Below are positions 9,227 to 18,117 of a DNA stretch of 64,000 nucleotides, piece after piece; within the stretch, counting starts at the first letter, position 1; each line of letters begins with the position of its first letter. This DNA comes from AC-32 sp963754265 (GTDB lineage Bacteria > Actinomycetota > Thermoleophilia > Gaiellales > Gaiellaceae): positions 162,058 to 226,057 of the forward strand of contig CAVWFB010000015.1 in assembly GCA_963754265.1 (NCBI GenBank), given 5' to 3'. Below the pieces are notes generated by a model. It ran no database searches. It was not told the DNA's origin and saw only the letters and a list, made by a program, of their open reading frames with translations. The translations under genes were made by a program, and so were the position numbers.

Positions 9227-10135
9227 ATGTCGATGTTTGAACGAACGCGAACTGGCTTACGGGAGATGCCGTCGAACGCCGCATGGCTTCTGTCCCGGGC
9301 GGTGAAGCCGGGGGAGGCACTCGGAGAGGCTGCGGCCGACGCCCGCGACCAAGGGTGGAAGGCAGCGGCAGCCCTGGTCGATGCAACCCCGGTTGGGGAC
9401 TCCGTCGAGATACGAGCAAGGCGCGCGCGCGACGCCGCGGAGCGTGCTCGGGAGGCCGAGGAGCGAGCGGTGGAGGCCGCGCGGGAGTCCAAGTCCCTTG
9501 CCGACCGCGCGCACGAGGTGAGCGAGCGCGGTCGCGCCCGCCTCAAGGACGTCGACCGCGAGACGAGCCGGGAGGTCAAACAGCGCGTCGCCGAGGCGCA
9601 GAAGGCCGCCGACGAGTTCGTAAAGCGCGAACGGCAAGCCGCGGAAGCGGACGCCGAGGAGGAGCGACAGGACGTTGAGGACGAGGTCGAGAACGACATC
9701 GCAGAAGCCGAAGACGATGCCGAGGCGTCCCAGCGGCGAGCCATGGAGCTACTCGAGGACGCGACCGAGGCCCTGGCGGAGGCCAGGCGGCTGGCCGACG
9801 AGGCCGCAGAGGCGGCACGCTCAGCCGCGCAGGAAGCGAACCGCCAGGCCCAGCACCTCCACAACGAGGCGAAGCAGAGGGCGAGCGACACCGAGGCGCG
9901 AGTGAAGGCGGCCGAAGGCCTGCGCGAACGGGCAGCGGCAACCGCGAAGCACACCGCACTCGAGCTCGATCGAACGACGACGAACGGGGGTCTCGATGCC
10001 TATAAGAAGCCCGAGCTCGTCGAGCTCGCGGCCAGCATCGGGATTGAGAACCGTTCGCACATGACGAAGCCCGAGCTGGTCGACGCCATCATGAAGGCCG
10101 CTCGTCGGCAGGCGCGCCAACGAGTGGCCTCATGA
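9227..10135 (+). CDS. Long alanine/glutamate-rich coiled-coil protein with C-terminal Rho-N/SAP-like domain
   Basis: A 302-residue protein whose residues 60-245 are almost continuous charged helix (repeated EAAREA, AEEARRA-type heptads), predicting a long coiled coil. The C-terminal 45 residues, DAYKKPELVELAASIGIENR followed by HMTKPELVDAIM, match the helix-turn-helix pattern of Rho-N/SAP domains, which bind nucleic acid. The N-terminus resembles RsbR-linked or apolipoprotein-like stress proteins only in composition. The ATG at 9227 follows a strong GAGAGGAGG site. It overlaps the next gene by 4 bp. Confidence 0.75.
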   Translation: MSMFERTRTGLREMPSNAAWLLSRAVKPGEALGEAAADARDQGWKAAAALVDATPVGDSVEIRARRARDAAERAREAEERAVEAARESKSLADRAHEVSERGRARLKDVDRETSREVKQRVAEAQKAADEFVKRERQAAEADAEEERQDVEDEVENDIAEAEDDAEASQRRAMELLEDATEALAEARRLADEAAEAARSAAQEANRQAQHLHNEAKQRASDTEARVKAAEGLRERAAATAKHTALELDRTTTNGGLDAYKKPELVELAASIGIENRSHMTKPELVDAIMKAARRQARQRVAS

Positions 10136-10329
10136 GACTTCTTCACAGGAAGAGTGAGCCCGACAGGCTTCTCGACACTGTCGGAGATTCGCTTGGGGCT
10201 CTGAGCGGCGCCGCGAACAGGAGCAAGCTCCTGAAGGCGGGTTTGATAGCCGGTGGGGTGGCTGTACTCACGGCGGGCAGTGCTGCCATCTCCTCGATCC
10301 GGCGCCGGATGGAGGGGAACGACTCGTGA
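10132..10329 (+). CDS. Small protein with one transmembrane helix
   Basis: A 65-residue protein overlapping the coiled-coil gene by ATGA and the next gene by 4 bp, so it is translated in tandem with both. It has a charged N-terminus (RKSEPDRLLDTVGDSLGAL), one hydrophobic helix (LLKAGLIAGGVAVLTAGSAA) and a basic end. It is reminiscent of the frameshifted small protein at 8815 in layout. Family not recognised. Confidence 0.65.
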   Translation: MRLLHRKSEPDRLLDTVGDSLGALSGAANRSKLLKAGLIAGGVAVLTAGSAAISSIRRRMEGNDS

Positions 10330-10610
10330 GGGAGCGTCGTAAGGGCCGCGGCGTCGGAACGCCGGTCGCACTCACCGCGGTCGATCCCAACAGACGCCTC
10401 TCCGAGGGAGCACTTGCCCAGGCCTCCGTCCGTGCGCGCCTCCTGGGCATCCCACTCTTACGGCTGGACGCAACCGTCGTGCTGATGCCGGCCGCGATCA
10501 CCGCGCCGTCCTCCGCACTCGCCGCGGGGAATGGCTTGGCCGAGGCTGTACGCAGCATCAACGACGGAGCAGAGGTGCTCGCCCAGATGCGCAGGAACGG
10601 CCAGCGCTGA
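10326..10610 (+). CDS. Small protein of unknown function
   Basis: A 94-residue product from a GTG that overlaps the preceding TGA. It has a basic N-terminus and a moderately hydrophobic middle (LLGIPLLRLDATVVLMPAAI), then a helical, charged C-terminus. I do not recognise it. It is the last gene of the small-protein run. The 249 bp that follow, up to the YihY gene, show no gene or clear terminator. Confidence 0.5.
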   Translation: MRERRKGRGVGTPVALTAVDPNRRLSEGALAQASVRARLLGIPLLRLDATVVLMPAAITAPSSALAAGNGLAEAVRSINDGAEVLAQMRRNGQR

Positions 10611-10859
10611 GCCCGACTGGGGTCCGGTCGAGACGATCCACTTCGGGCACAAGACGCTGCATATTTGTGCCCTGCGGATGACAGCGCTCATCCGCGTGAT
10701 CTCGTCTACCGATGCCACCCGACTCGTTCCTGTGGGGTTTTCTTCCTCCTTCGTCGAGTGACGCTCGCGTAGTTCCCGGAAGCGACCGCCGATAAGCCTC
10801 CGGGTCACACACTCGCCCTGCCGGGTTTTCGCGGCGGGGAGCCCGGATAGCACTCATGG

Positions 10860-11819
10860 ATGATGGCTACGCGGTCGGAGCGAAACGGTCAACGGGGCCG
10901 CGCGCCAGATAGTCCGAACAAGCTTCCCAAGAGCGCCTGGCGCAGCGCCCTCAAGCGCACCATCAGCGAGTTCAGCGCCGACAACCTGACCGACTACGCG
11001 GCGGCGCTGACCTACTACGGGATCGTCGCACTCTTCCCGGCGCTGATCGCGCTCGTCTCGATCCTGGGGCTCGTCGGACAGTCGGCAACCAAGCCGTTAC
11101 TCGACAACCTCGGCGGCTTCGCGCCCGGCCCGGCGCACCAGATCCTCCAGAACGCGCTCGACGGCCTGACGCAGAGCAGAGGCGGGGCCGGGATCCTGCT
11201 CGTGGTCGGCCTGGGCGGCGCCCTCTGGTCGGCGTCTGGCTACATCGGGGCATTCATCCGTGCCTCGAACATCATCTGGGACGTCGAGGAGGGCCGCCCG
11301 ATCTGGCGCACGCTGCCGCTTCGCCTCGTGATCACGGTCACGATGATCGTCCTGCTCGCGATCAGCGCGATCGCGGTCGTGGTAACCGGGCCACTCGCCG
11401 ACCGGGTCGGGAAGCTCCTCGGCGTCGGCAGCACCTTCGTCACCGTCTGGGACGTGGCCAAGTGGCCAGTGCTGGTGGTCGTCGTCAGCTTCATGTTCTC
11501 GATCCTCTACTACGCCTCACCGAACGTCCGGCAGCCAGGGTTCCGCTGGGTCACGCCCGGGGGCGTTCTTGCGGTCATCTCCTGGATCGTCGTCTCGGTG
11601 GCCTTCGGCATCTACGTGGCGAACTTCGGCTCGTACAACAAAACCTATGGCTCGCTCGGCGCGATCATCATCTTCCTGGTCTGGCTCTGGCTCTCGAACG
11701 TGGCCATCCTGCTGGGAGCCGAGTTGAACGCCGAGCTCGAGCGCGGCCGCCAGATCGAGGCGGGCCAGCCGCCCGACCGCGAGCCGTTTCTGCCTCCACG
11801 CTCCGAGCCCGAGGACTAG
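10860..11819 (+). CDS. YihY/BrkB family inner membrane protein
   Basis: A 319-residue protein with six long hydrophobic segments. It has the family hallmarks DYAAALTYYGIVALFPALIA near residue 45, a Gly-rich LWSASGYIGAFIRASNIIWD segment, YYASPN near residue 218, and YGSLGAIIIFLVWLWLSN near residue 265. The C-terminus is charged and cytoplasmic. YihY/BrkB (formerly mis-called RNase BN) is widespread and its function is unsettled. Two ATGs start at 10860 and 10863. A terminator lies about 105 bp downstream. Confidence 0.9.
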   Translation: MMATRSERNGQRGRAPDSPNKLPKSAWRSALKRTISEFSADNLTDYAAALTYYGIVALFPALIALVSILGLVGQSATKPLLDNLGGFAPGPAHQILQNALDGLTQSRGGAGILLVVGLGGALWSASGYIGAFIRASNIIWDVEEGRPIWRTLPLRLVITVTMIVLLAISAIAVVVTGPLADRVGKLLGVGSTFVTVWDVAKWPVLVVVVSFMFSILYYASPNVRQPGFRWVTPGGVLAVISWIVVSVAFGIYVANFGSYNKTYGSLGAIIIFLVWLWLSNVAILLGAELNAELERGRQIEAGQPPDREPFLPPRSEPED

Positions 11820-11923
11820 GCGGGTAGGTTCGCAATCTAGGGACGGGATTTGGGCGGAGCACGCGCGCGAATGGGCACAAGAGGCGGTCTAGTGCCCAAA
11901 CCCGCTCACTTACTCTCTCAGGA

Positions 11924-11947
11924 AAGCCCCGCTCAGGCGGGGTTTTT
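11924..11947 (+). terminator. Intrinsic terminator after yihY
   Basis: A CCCCGC stem, TCAG loop and GCGGGG arm (extended by A-T pairs) run straight into five T residues. It is well placed to end the yihY transcript. The rest of the 354-bp gap between yihY and the PPK2 gene (11820-12173) shows no coding pattern or RNA gene that I can support. Confidence 0.8.
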
Positions 11948-12173
11948 GCTGCCTCCGCCGGAACCACAAGAGGCTCCTCGTTCGCGATTGCGCCCATTGA
12001 GTGCCTGGTCGAAGGCCTGCAGGTCTGGCCCTGAAAGCCGCTCGCGCCGCTTGGTTGCAACGCGACTCAGCTCGTAAGAGCACGAGTCCTCGTGCAGACG
12101 CTAGGCCGCCGAGCGGTCGAGCGAAAGCCCAGGTGCGCGGTGAACCGCGGCGTGCGAAGCTAGCGCGCACAGG

Positions 12174-13085
12174 ATGGAGATTCGGAGTCGACTTATCGAG
12201 CAACTCGTCGTCGAGCCCGGCAAGGCCGCGAGGATCGCAAGCCGAGATTCCAGCTGGATGGGTTGGCCCGACTTCGCTGACCTAGCTCACGACGAGCTCG
12301 AGCAGCGCGCGAAGGATGCGCTCAGGCGCGGGATCGAGGAGCTCTCCGAAGCGCAGGAGCTGCTCTGGGCGAGTGACAGCTACTCGCTTCTCGTCGTCCT
12401 GCAAGCGATGGACGCGGCCGGGAAAGACTCGGCGATCGAGCACGTGATGTCGGGCGTCAACCCGCAGGGAGTACAGGTGGTCTCGTTCGGGAAGCCGTCA
12501 GCCGAGGAGCTCGACCACGACTTCCTATGGCGCATCACGCGTGCGCTTCCCGAGCGGGGCCGCATCGGCATCTTCAACCGGTCGCACTACGAGGAGGTGG
12601 TCGCGCTCAAGGTGCATCCCGAGTGGCTAGAGACGCAGCGGCTTCCTCCGGGCGAGCGCGACGAACGCTTCTGGCAGGAGCGATACGAGGACGTCAACGG
12701 CTTCGAGCGCCATCTCGACCGGAGCGGGACGAAGATCGTCAAGTTGTTCCTCCATGTCTCCAGGGCGGTGCAGAAGGAGCGTTTCCTGGCCAGGCTCGAC
12801 ACGCCCGGCAAGGAGTGGAAGTTCAACGCGGCCGACGTCGACGAGCGGGCCCGCTGGGACGACTACATGGCGGCCTTCGAGGACGCGCTCACCGCGACCT
12901 CGACCACCTGGGCTCCGTGGTACGTCATTCCCGCCGACCACAAGCCGTTGGCCCAGGCGCTCGTCGCGCTGGTGCTAGCCGAGACGGTCAGGTCGCTCGA
13001 CCTCCGCTGGCCCGAGGTCTCCGAGGCCGAACACGCCGCGAACCTCGAGGCGCGCAAGAAGCTCGAAGCCGAGACTTCCGCCTGA
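12174..13085 (+). CDS. PPK2 family polyphosphate kinase / polyphosphate:nucleotide phosphotransferase
   Basis: A 303-residue protein with the PPK2 core. VVLQAMDAAGKDSAIEHVM is the Walker A region (DAAGKD), followed by GVNPQGVQVVSFGKPS, then IGIFNRSHYEEVV as Walker B, and lid residues RFLARLDTPGKEWKF. PPK2 enzymes move phosphate between polyphosphate and nucleotides. The TPGKEWKF lid and single-domain length fit the class that phosphorylates AMP or ADP from polyphosphate; the class is inferred from memory, not tested. Together with the PAP2 and PhoD genes it gives the region a phosphate theme. Confidence 0.9.
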   Translation: MEIRSRLIEQLVVEPGKAARIASRDSSWMGWPDFADLAHDELEQRAKDALRRGIEELSEAQELLWASDSYSLLVVLQAMDAAGKDSAIEHVMSGVNPQGVQVVSFGKPSAEELDHDFLWRITRALPERGRIGIFNRSHYEEVVALKVHPEWLETQRLPPGERDERFWQERYEDVNGFERHLDRSGTKIVKLFLHVSRAVQKERFLARLDTPGKEWKFNAADVDERARWDDYMAAFEDALTATSTTWAPWYVIPADHKPLAQALVALVLAETVRSLDLRWPEVSEAEHAANLEARKKLEAETSA

Positions 13086-13303
13086 CGACCGGAAGGATCA
13101 TGTTCCGGCTTCCGGTCATTTACACGAACGCACCGGCGACCGCTGGCCGCCAGCTCGTGGGCGTCGAGGCCGTGATCGACAAATGACCTGGCCAGCGCAC
13201 TGCTCGCCACGATCATCACGCTTGACGCATCCGGACTCGAGGTTGGGGCAGCGCCCTGAGCGATCGAGCAGCTGCGAAGGAACCCACGGAAGGAGAGCGC
13301 GAC

Positions 13304-16105
13304 ATGGCGACGGCAGAAGAAGCCCCCGCTGCGACCGGCGGGCTCGGGGATGCCCGGTTGGTTGCGTGGCACACGCTGGCACCCGACGACGTCGGAGGCC
13401 GCCTGGGCGTCGACACCGGGACCGGCCTCTCGGCCGCCGAGGTCTCGTCGCGGCTCGCCTCGGTCGGCCCCAACAAGTTCGCCGAGACGGCGGTCGAGCC
13501 GCGCTGGCGCGCGTTCGTGCGCCAGTACCGCGACCCGATGCAGATCGTCCTGCTCGTCGCGGGGATCGGCAGCCTCTACCCGCTGAAGGAGCTCGGCACC
13601 GGCCTCGTCCTGCTCTTCCTGACGCTGTTCAACGCGGTGCTCGGCCTGCGCCAGGAAGGGAAGGCTGCCGAGGCCGTTGCCGCGCTGCAGAAGATGATGA
13701 TCGTCAAGGCGCGTGTACGCCGCGACGGCGAGCTCGTCCAGATCCCGGCTGAAGAGCTGGTGCCCGGCGACGTCGTCTCGATCGAGGCGGGCGACGTCGT
13801 GCCGGCTGACGGCCGCCTGCTGTCGGCGGCGACGCTCGAGGTGGCGGAGTCGGCGCTGACCGGCGAGAGCCTGCCGGTCTCCAAGGGCGTGGACGCAGTC
13901 GAGTCAACCGAGACGCCGCTCGGTGACCGCACGGACATGGTCTACATGAACACGAACGTGACGCGGGGCGCAGGGGCGTTCGTCGTCACCTCGACCGGGA
14001 ATGTCCACGGAAGTCGGGCACATCTCGCGCATGCTCCAGACGACCGAGGACGCGGACACGCCACTCACCGTCCAGCTCAAGAGGCTGACCAACCAGATCC
14101 TGTGTCATCGCGGGCGGTGCGGTCGCAATCTCGATCATCCTCAACCTGTCGCGCGACCAGAGCTTCGACACCGTCTTCACGGCGGCGATCGCCTTCGCGA
14201 TCTCCGCGATCCCGACAGGGCTTCCCGCGGTCGTCACGACGATCCTCTCTTACGGGACGCAAATGCTCGCGAAGGCGAACGCGATCATGAAGCGGCTCCG
14301 GTCGACCGAGACGCTCGGCTCGACATCCGCGATCAACTCCGACAAGACCGGGACGCTCACGCTCAACCAGATGACCGCCGTCGAGCTGACGATCCCCGGC
14401 CGGCGCTACACGATCTCGGGCGGCGGCTACTCGACCGAGGGGACGATCAAGCACGTCTTCGGCCCGCCGGAGGTGTCGCTCGAGCAGTTCCTGTTGCCGA
14501 TGGCCCTCTGCGAGGACGCCGTCGTCAAGGACGGGGCCCTGGTCGGCGACCCGACCGAGGGGGCGCTCGTGGTGCTCGCCGAGAAGGGCGGTCTGGCTGC
14601 GGTCGAGACGCGGGAGAAGTACCCACGCCTCGCTGAGCTTCCGTTCGACTCCGCGTACAAGCTGATGGCCACCTTCCACCGGATGCGCGACGAGGACGGC
14701 CGTGATGTCGTCCGCGCATTCGTCAAGGGCGCGCCGGACCAGCTGCTCGCCCGGGCGGCGTCGCGACCCGACCCGGACGACCTGTCGATCGTCCCTGCGG
14801 ACGACGCGTTCAAGCAGCGCTACATGAACGAGAACGAGCGCCTCGCGAGCCAGGGCCTGCGCGTGATGGCGACCGGACGCAAGGACTTCGACCCCGACGG
14901 GTTCGATCCCTCGGCAGATCTGCTCCCGCTCCTGGACGGCCTGACCGTGCTCGCCCTCGTCGGGATCGTCGACCCACCGCGGCCGACGGCGAAGTCGGCG
15001 ATCGAGACCGCGCACGCAGCAGGGATCCGCGTACGAATGATCACCGGCGACCACGCCGTCACGGCTGCGGCCATCGCCAAGGAGCTCGGCATCCCCGGCA
15101 AGGCGATCACCGGCGCCGAGTTCCAGGCCATGTCCGACGACGAGCTCGACGCCGCGATCGACGAGATCGGCGTGATCGCGCGCGTGGCACCCGAGGACAA
15201 GGTGCGCCTCGTCAGCTCGCTGAAGCGAAAGGGCGAGATCGTCGCCATGACCGGGGACGGCGTCAACGACGCGCCGGCCCTGAAGAGCGCCGACATCGGC
15301 ATCGCGATGGGAATCACCGGCACGGAAGTCTCGAAAGAGGCGGCGACGATGATCCTCACCGACGACAACTTCGCGACGATCGTGAAAGCCGTCGAGCTCG
15401 GCCGCGGCCTCTACGACAACCTGACGAAGTACATCCGCTTCCAGATGGGCGTGCTGGTCGGCTTCATCGTCACGTTCCTCGGCGCGAGCATCTTCAACAT
15501 CGTGGGCGGCGTCCCGTTCGTCCCACTCCAGACCCTTTACATCAACTTCACCACGCAGGTGCTCCAGGCGATCGGCCTCGGCTACGGCCGGCCGGCCGAG
15601 GGCCTGATGAAGCGCAAGCCGCGCGCCTCCGACGAGCCGATTCTGCCCGCGGCCGCTCTTGATCTGGGTCTGCATCGCGGGCCTCGTGCTCGGCGGGGCC
15701 ACGCTCGGCGTGATCGGCTGGGCGGATGACCACTACGGGAGTAGCGCGATCGCACGCACGATGGGGATGACCACGTTCGCGATCAGCAACGTGGTCTTCT
15801 CGCTGGCCACGCGCGACGAGCGGCGTTCGATCTTCTCGCTCGACGTGCTCGAAGACCGGATGTTCGTGATCTGCAGCGCCGGCTCGGCCGCCGCGATCCT
15901 GCTCGGCACTGAGCTCGGCGTCTTCCAGCGGATCCTCGGCACCGTCCACCTCGACGTGCACCAGTGGCTCGTCTGCATCGTGGTGGGGCTCGCGATCGTG
16001 CCGGTGTCCGAGGCGAGGCGGCTGCTGCTTCAGCGGCGCGGCTCGTCGGCTGGCCCGACCGAGGAGCCACCGGAGGGCGTGCCGGCGGTAAGCCCCTCTC
16101 CGTGA
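13304..16105 (+). CDS. P-type (P2-like) cation-transporting ATPase, frameshifted three times
   Basis: Fragments in three frames join into one P-type ATPase of about 930 residues. The order is: N-terminal cation-ATPase domain, VPGDVVSIEAGDVVPADGR and the LTGES actuator loop, phosphorylation site SDKTGTLTLNQ, nucleotide domain KGAPDQLL, and hinge MTGDGVNDAPALKSADIGIA. The C-terminal helices reach 16105. Frame changes occur near 14000, 14095 and 15650, and each is repaired by removing one base. The helix-4 motif reads IPTGLPAVVT where Ca2+/Na+ ATPases have PEGLP, and helix 6 reads LYINFTTQVLQ where they have an NLVTDG-type motif. The ion is therefore uncertain. An AGGAG box precedes the ATG. Confidence 0.8.
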
Positions 16106-16209
16106 CGACGGCCCGCAAACCGCCGTGATATAGGCGGCGCTTCGAGTGCCGGGGCGGGTTCCGCCCAAATGCTGCGGTGTCACGCGTCGCAGCGACCGAA
16201 CCCACGACC

Positions 16210-16256
16210 CGTTTGCCATGCAGAAGGTCGTGGGTTCGAATCCCATTATCCCGACC
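16210..16256 (+). other. tRNA 3'-half remnant, probably tRNA-Gly(GCC)
   Basis: The sequence has a TTGCCAT anticodon-type loop, half stem GCAGA, AGGTC variable region, a perfect T arm (GTGGG TTCGAAT CCCAT) and a 3' acceptor strand ending CCCGACC. No matching 5' acceptor or D arm exists upstream. Instead a 13-bp inverted copy of GGTCGTGGGTTCG lies at 16197-16209, so 16197-16238 can fold as a long hairpin. It ends exactly where the ferritin-like gene's stop codon begins on the other strand. It looks like a tRNA fragment, not a working tRNA. Confidence 0.55.
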
Positions 16257-16573
16257 TAGCGGTTCTCGGCATCCTCCGCCCTTTCGCCACTCTCGACGAT
16301 GTCACCTTCCGTGAAGAGGATCGTTTGGAGGGCGATGCGCCACTTCGGCGTGCGTCGCAGCAGGAACTCGAGGTCCATCCCGAAGTGCTTGAACTCCTCG
16401 CCCTGCGCGTTCTCCATGATCGCCCTCGCCTGCGGGTCTGGTTCGAGCGCTATCCGCTGCTGATACCAGCCGATCGCCTCCGCCTCTTCGGTCATCGACG
16501 TGATCATGCGGGCGAATGTCCGCGTCTCTGCGCTGAGCTCGCCCGCCGGCTCGTGGTACTGCTCGAAACCCAT
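16256..16573 (-). CDS. Encapsulated ferritin-like protein (EncFtn family) without adjacent shell gene
   Basis: A 105-residue two-helix protein starting MGFEQYHEPAGELSAETR. It carries TEEAEAIGWYQQR, then QGEEFKHFGMDLEFLLRR and LFTEGDI. Glu30, Glu60 and His63, with Trp36-Tyr37, line up (offset of two) with the Glu32/Glu62/His65 ferroxidase ligands known in EncFtn. That family oxidises iron as a ring decamer inside encapsulin shells. The ATG at 16573 has an AGGAGG site; upstream extensions of the frame are not needed. No encapsulin gene lies nearby, and the C-terminus (SGERAEDAENR) has no obvious encapsulin-targeting peptide. Confidence 0.8.
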   Translation of the reverse strand: MGFEQYHEPAGELSAETRTFARMITSMTEEAEAIGWYQQRIALEPDPQARAIMENAQGEEFKHFGMDLEFLLRRTPKWRIALQTILFTEGDIVESGERAEDAENR

Positions 16574-16740
16574 CTCGCCTCCTGTTCGATTGCCCCGAAC
16601 TTGAGTGGTTCGGTTGCCTCGATTCTGGCGCAACAAGTGCTTTAGTAGGCAGCGGCTCCTCCGTCGCGCCTGCGCGAGCGCGAGCTTCCCGCACAGACGC
16701 GGCGAAGACAACGTCGCGACGACCGAAGGGAGCGCGTGAG

Positions 16741-17631
16741 TTGGCCTCAACGACGGCAAAGATCGGCTTCGTCGGCCTCGGGCACATGGGCGGCAGCATG
16801 GCGGCCCGCTTCCTCGCCGCCGGGTACCCCGTCTACGGCGAGGAACAACACCGAGAGCAGGCGGACGAACTCGTGCGCGACGGGCTGCAGTGGCGCGACA
16901 CCCCGCGCGAGGTCGCCGAGGCCGCCGACATCCTCTTCACGTCCCTCCCCGACGACGGCGTGCTCGAGGCGGTTGCCTCGGGCCCCGACGGGATCCTGGC
17001 CGGCCTCGCCGCCGAAAGGATCTGGGTCGACGTGAGTACGGTCAGCCCGCGCGCGAGTCGCGGTCTCGCGGAGCGGGTGCACGCGCTCGGAGCGGCCATG
17101 CTCGACGCTCCGGTGTCGGGAAGCGTTCCCCAGGTGCAAACAGGAACGCTCACGATCATGGTCGGTGGGGACAAGGACGCATACGCACGCGTCGAGCCGC
17201 TCCTGCGCGAGCTGGGCACGCCGACGCACATCGGCGAAAACGGACAGGGACTGGTGCTCAAGCTCGCAATCAACATCAGCCTCGCGGTGCAGATGCTCGC
17301 CTTCGCCGAGGGCCTAGTCCTGGCCGAACGCTCCGGCGTCGACCCCAAGCTCGCGGTCGACGCGATGACCGCGAGTCCGATCGGCTCGCCGATGCTGAAG
17401 GCACGGGCTGAACTCGTCCTCGACCTGCCGGACGAGGCCTGGTTCGACGTCGGCCTGATGCAGAAAGACGTGGCCCTCGCGCTCGACGCAGGACGGGACC
17501 TGCACGTCCCGCTGCCGTCCGCCGCAGCGGCCGACCCGGTGCTTACGGTTGCGCGGGCGTTGGGTTACGAGCGGCGCGACCTGGCGGCGCTGTTCGAGGT
17601 ATTGGCTCAGCTTGCAGGGGAGCCCAATTGA
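16741..17631 (+). CDS. NAD(P)-dependent beta-hydroxyacid dehydrogenase (3-hydroxyisobutyrate dehydrogenase family)
   Basis: A 296-residue protein with an N-terminal Rossmann fold (KIGFVGLGHMGGSMAARFL), the substrate-binding loop DAPVSGSVPQVQTGTL, and the catalytic Lys in LVLKLAINISLAVQ. This is the architecture of 3-hydroxyisobutyrate, tartronate semialdehyde and related reductases; the substrate cannot be told. It starts at TTG 16741 with no better start in frame. It overlaps the next gene by 4 bp. Confidence 0.85.
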   Translation: MASTTAKIGFVGLGHMGGSMAARFLAAGYPVYGEEQHREQADELVRDGLQWRDTPREVAEAADILFTSLPDDGVLEAVASGPDGILAGLAAERIWVDVSTVSPRASRGLAERVHALGAAMLDAPVSGSVPQVQTGTLTIMVGGDKDAYARVEPLLRELGTPTHIGENGQGLVLKLAINISLAVQMLAFAEGLVLAERSGVDPKLAVDAMTASPIGSPMLKARAELVLDLPDEAWFDVGLMQKDVALALDAGRDLHVPLPSAAAADPVLTVARALGYERRDLAALFEVLAQLAGEPN

Positions 17632-18008
17632 CCGGCGCTCCCAGTCCCGCCGCTCGAGAGCCGTTGCGACAAGATTGGCGGGCCGCTGCTCGCGCGTGGG
17701 GACCCCCCGGGAACGAGCGGCTGACGGCGTCGGCCGGGCTGGCCCTCCTCATCCTGCTCGCAGTTGAGACGTTGACGACGTTGTCCCTGCGCTCCTACCT
17801 GCCCGTGCACATCTTTCTCGGGCTCCTGCTGCTGCCACCTCTTGCGCTCAAGCTCGCCAGCACGGGCAGGCGGGTCCTGCGCTACTACACGGGCAACAAG
17901 CCGTACAGGCTCGAAGGGCCGCCCCGGCTTCTGCTGCGGTTGCTTGCTCCGCTTCTGGTCGCCTCGACGCTGTCGCTCTTTGGAAGCGGAGTCGCGCTGA
18001 CACGATGA
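17628..18008 (+). CDS. Small membrane protein, possibly truncated cytochrome b561/DUF4405-like
   Basis: A 126-residue product with hydrophobic helices at about 36-54, 58-76 and 102-122. HIFLGLLLLPPLALKLA has one His in helix 2, and a YYTGNKPYRLEGPPR loop follows. This resembles the first part of four-helix heme-binding membrane proteins, but the expected fourth helix is missing. The frame stops just after SLFGSGVALTR, so the protein may be shortened by a frame change near its end. It overlaps the dehydrogenase by 4 bp and converges on the sensor kinase. Confidence 0.55.
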   Translation: MTGAPSPAAREPLRQDWRAAARAWGPPGNERLTASAGLALLILLAVETLTTLSLRSYLPVHIFLGLLLLPPLALKLASTGRRVLRYYTGNKPYRLEGPPRLLLRLLAPLLVASTLSLFGSGVALTR

Positions 18009-18117
18009 TCGCCGCGGAGCAGGGTCAGCGCAGCTTCGTCGACTGTGAGCGTTGCATCGGCTCGGCTGGGTAGCGGCGCTGGACAAGCGTGGCGAGCTCG
18101 TGATGCGGGGGCGTCCG

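Noticed and set aside
14077..15702. Minus-strand 541-residue frame across the ATPase
   Set aside because: It is antisense to a gene with catalytic motifs, and its Arg/Asp/His-rich composition is typical of antisense frames in GC-rich DNA.
15548..16246. Long minus-strand frame beginning MGFEPTTFCMANG
   Set aside because: It starts inside the antisense of the tRNA remnant (a familiar false start) and runs antisense to the well-supported ATPase C-terminus.
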